This document shows positions 63,101-64,000 of a DNA stretch of 64,000 bases, one piece after another. This DNA is from Euonymus europaeus (taxonomy: Eukaryota > Streptophyta > Magnoliopsida > Celastrales > Celastraceae), in the NCBI GenBank assembly GCA_963580455.1, contig OY756962.1, positions 16,076,001 to 16,140,000 on the forward strand. The letters are read 5' to 3'. A program made the translations under genes and the position numbers. The stretch's first letter is position 1. Every line of letters begins with the position of its first letter. The notes beneath the pieces are model-generated. The model worked only from the letters and a program-made list of their open reading frames with translations. It searched no databases and was not told the origin of the DNA.

Positions 63101-64000
63101 TATGTTAAATTTTACGAGTATAAGCTTCGAAGATTATTTTGATGCCAAAACACCAACTTTTTATCACAAATGGACAAAACCGTTAAAAGCTCCTCCATAG
63201 AGAGAGTTGAGCAACTTCGGACCAACAAAGTTGGTCGGGATACACTTTTTATTTTTCTTCTTTGTAAAATTTTACCAGTATAAGCTTCCTAGATTATTTC
63301 GATGCTAAAACACCATCTTTCTATGACAAATGGACAAAACCGTTAAAAGCTCCTCCATAGAGAGAGTTGAGCAGCTTCGGACCATCAAAGTTGCTCGGTG
63401 TACACTTTTTATTGTTTTTCTATGTTAAATTTTACGAGTATAAGCTTCCAAGATAATTTCGATTCAAAATCACCAACTTTCTACGAGAAATGGACAAAAA
63501 CTTTAAAAGCTCCTTCATAGAGAGAGTTGAGCAACTTCGGACCATCAAAGTTGCTTGGTGTACACTTTTTATTGTTATTCTATGTCAAATTTTATGAGTA
63601 TAAGCTTCCAAGATTATTTCGATTCAAAATCACCAACTTTCTACGAGAAATGGACAAAAACTTTAAAAGCTCCTCCATAGAGAGAGTTGAGCAACTTCGA
63701 ACCATCAAAGTTCCTCGATGTACACTTTTTATTTTTCTTCTATGTTAAATTTTATGAGTATAAGCTTCCTATATTATTTCGATGCCAAAAAACCAACGTT
63801 TTGCAACAAATGGATAAAACCGTTAAAAGCTCCTCCGTAGAGAGAGTTGAGCAACTTCGGACCATCAAAGTTGCTCGGTGTACAGTTTTTATTGTTCTTT
63901 CATGTCAAATTTTACGAGTATAAGCTTCCAAGATTATTTTGATGCCAAAACACCAACTTTTTATCGCAAATGGACAAAACCGTTAAAAGCTCCTCCATAG

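Larger units (their letters stand above)
29145..64000 (+). repeat. Right satellite array, 160-bp tandem monomers (about 218 copies)
   Basis: Same monomer and orientation as the left array, continuing to the window end. Phase drifts by only about 13 bp over this stretch, from isolated indels such as a 1-bp loss near 29221, a 3-bp loss near 32911 (TTTCGCC for TTTCGATGCC), and a 1-bp loss near 54117. The family mix differs from the left side: C-like monomers with TTCGATTCAAAATC and B-like monomers with GCTAAAACACCATC are common. No TATTTATCAC A variant was seen. The stretches not listed as HOR copies (29145-31679, 34158-36174, 51370-54880, 60129-64000) contain ordinary satellite monomers, and I see no gene in them. 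Confidence 0.97.

Noticed and set aside
1..64000. CRISPR array
   Set aside because: Units are 160 bp with no short direct repeat and unique spacer pattern, and the whole unit is conserved.
1..64000. Inverted blocks or strand switches within the satellite
   Set aside because: Every monomer start that I followed reads GTATAAGCTT-like on the plus strand. No reversed segment was found.

Overview
The window is almost entirely one head-to-tail satellite DNA array. The basic unit is a 160-bp, AT-rich monomer with a HindIII site (AAGCTT) near the chosen start. About 386 monomers fill 1-26972 and 29145-64000. All are in the same orientation, and the net phase drift over the whole window is only about 15 bp. 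A monomer of this size, megasatellite-style higher-order repeats (HORs) and a plant-type long LTR point to a flowering plant centromere or other heterochromatic satellite block. I cannot name the species.

Layout. 1-26972 is the left array. It is built mainly from four monomer families (A, B, C, D) that often run in the order A-B-C-D, a 640-bp tetramer seen clearly at 1-640. Overlaid on this are segmental duplications with periods of 480, 640, 2400, about 2720, about 4158 and about 6398 bp. 26973-29139 is a 2167-bp non-satellite insertion. It starts with TG, ends with CA, and is flanked by a perfect 5-bp target duplication GTTGA. There is no internal region, so it is a solo LTR. Removing it with one GTTGA copy restores a monomer of exactly 160 bp. 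29145-64000 is the right array, with different and more regular HORs: an octamer of about 1280 bp at 31.7-34.2 kb, hexamers (960 bp) inside three copies of a ~3.3-kb HOR between 36.2 and 46.6 kb, an octamer (1280 bp) array at 45.4-50.8 kb, and a 2718-bp tandem duplication at 54.9-60.1 kb.

There is no convincing protein-coding gene, rRNA, tRNA or CRISPR. The many ~78-residue open frames are by-products of the satellite. Each spans about 1.5 monomers, mostly opens at TTG rather than ATG, and is cut off because 160 is not a multiple of three.

The most interesting structure inside the monomer is a conserved dyad, GAGCAACTT and AAGTTGCTC separated by 10 bp, at monomer positions 92-100 and 111-119. 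The LTR inserted exactly at the outer edge of this dyad. A dyad of this kind in a satellite without a CENP-B box fits ideas about non-B DNA at centromeres, but a functional centromere is an inference here and not something the sequence proves.
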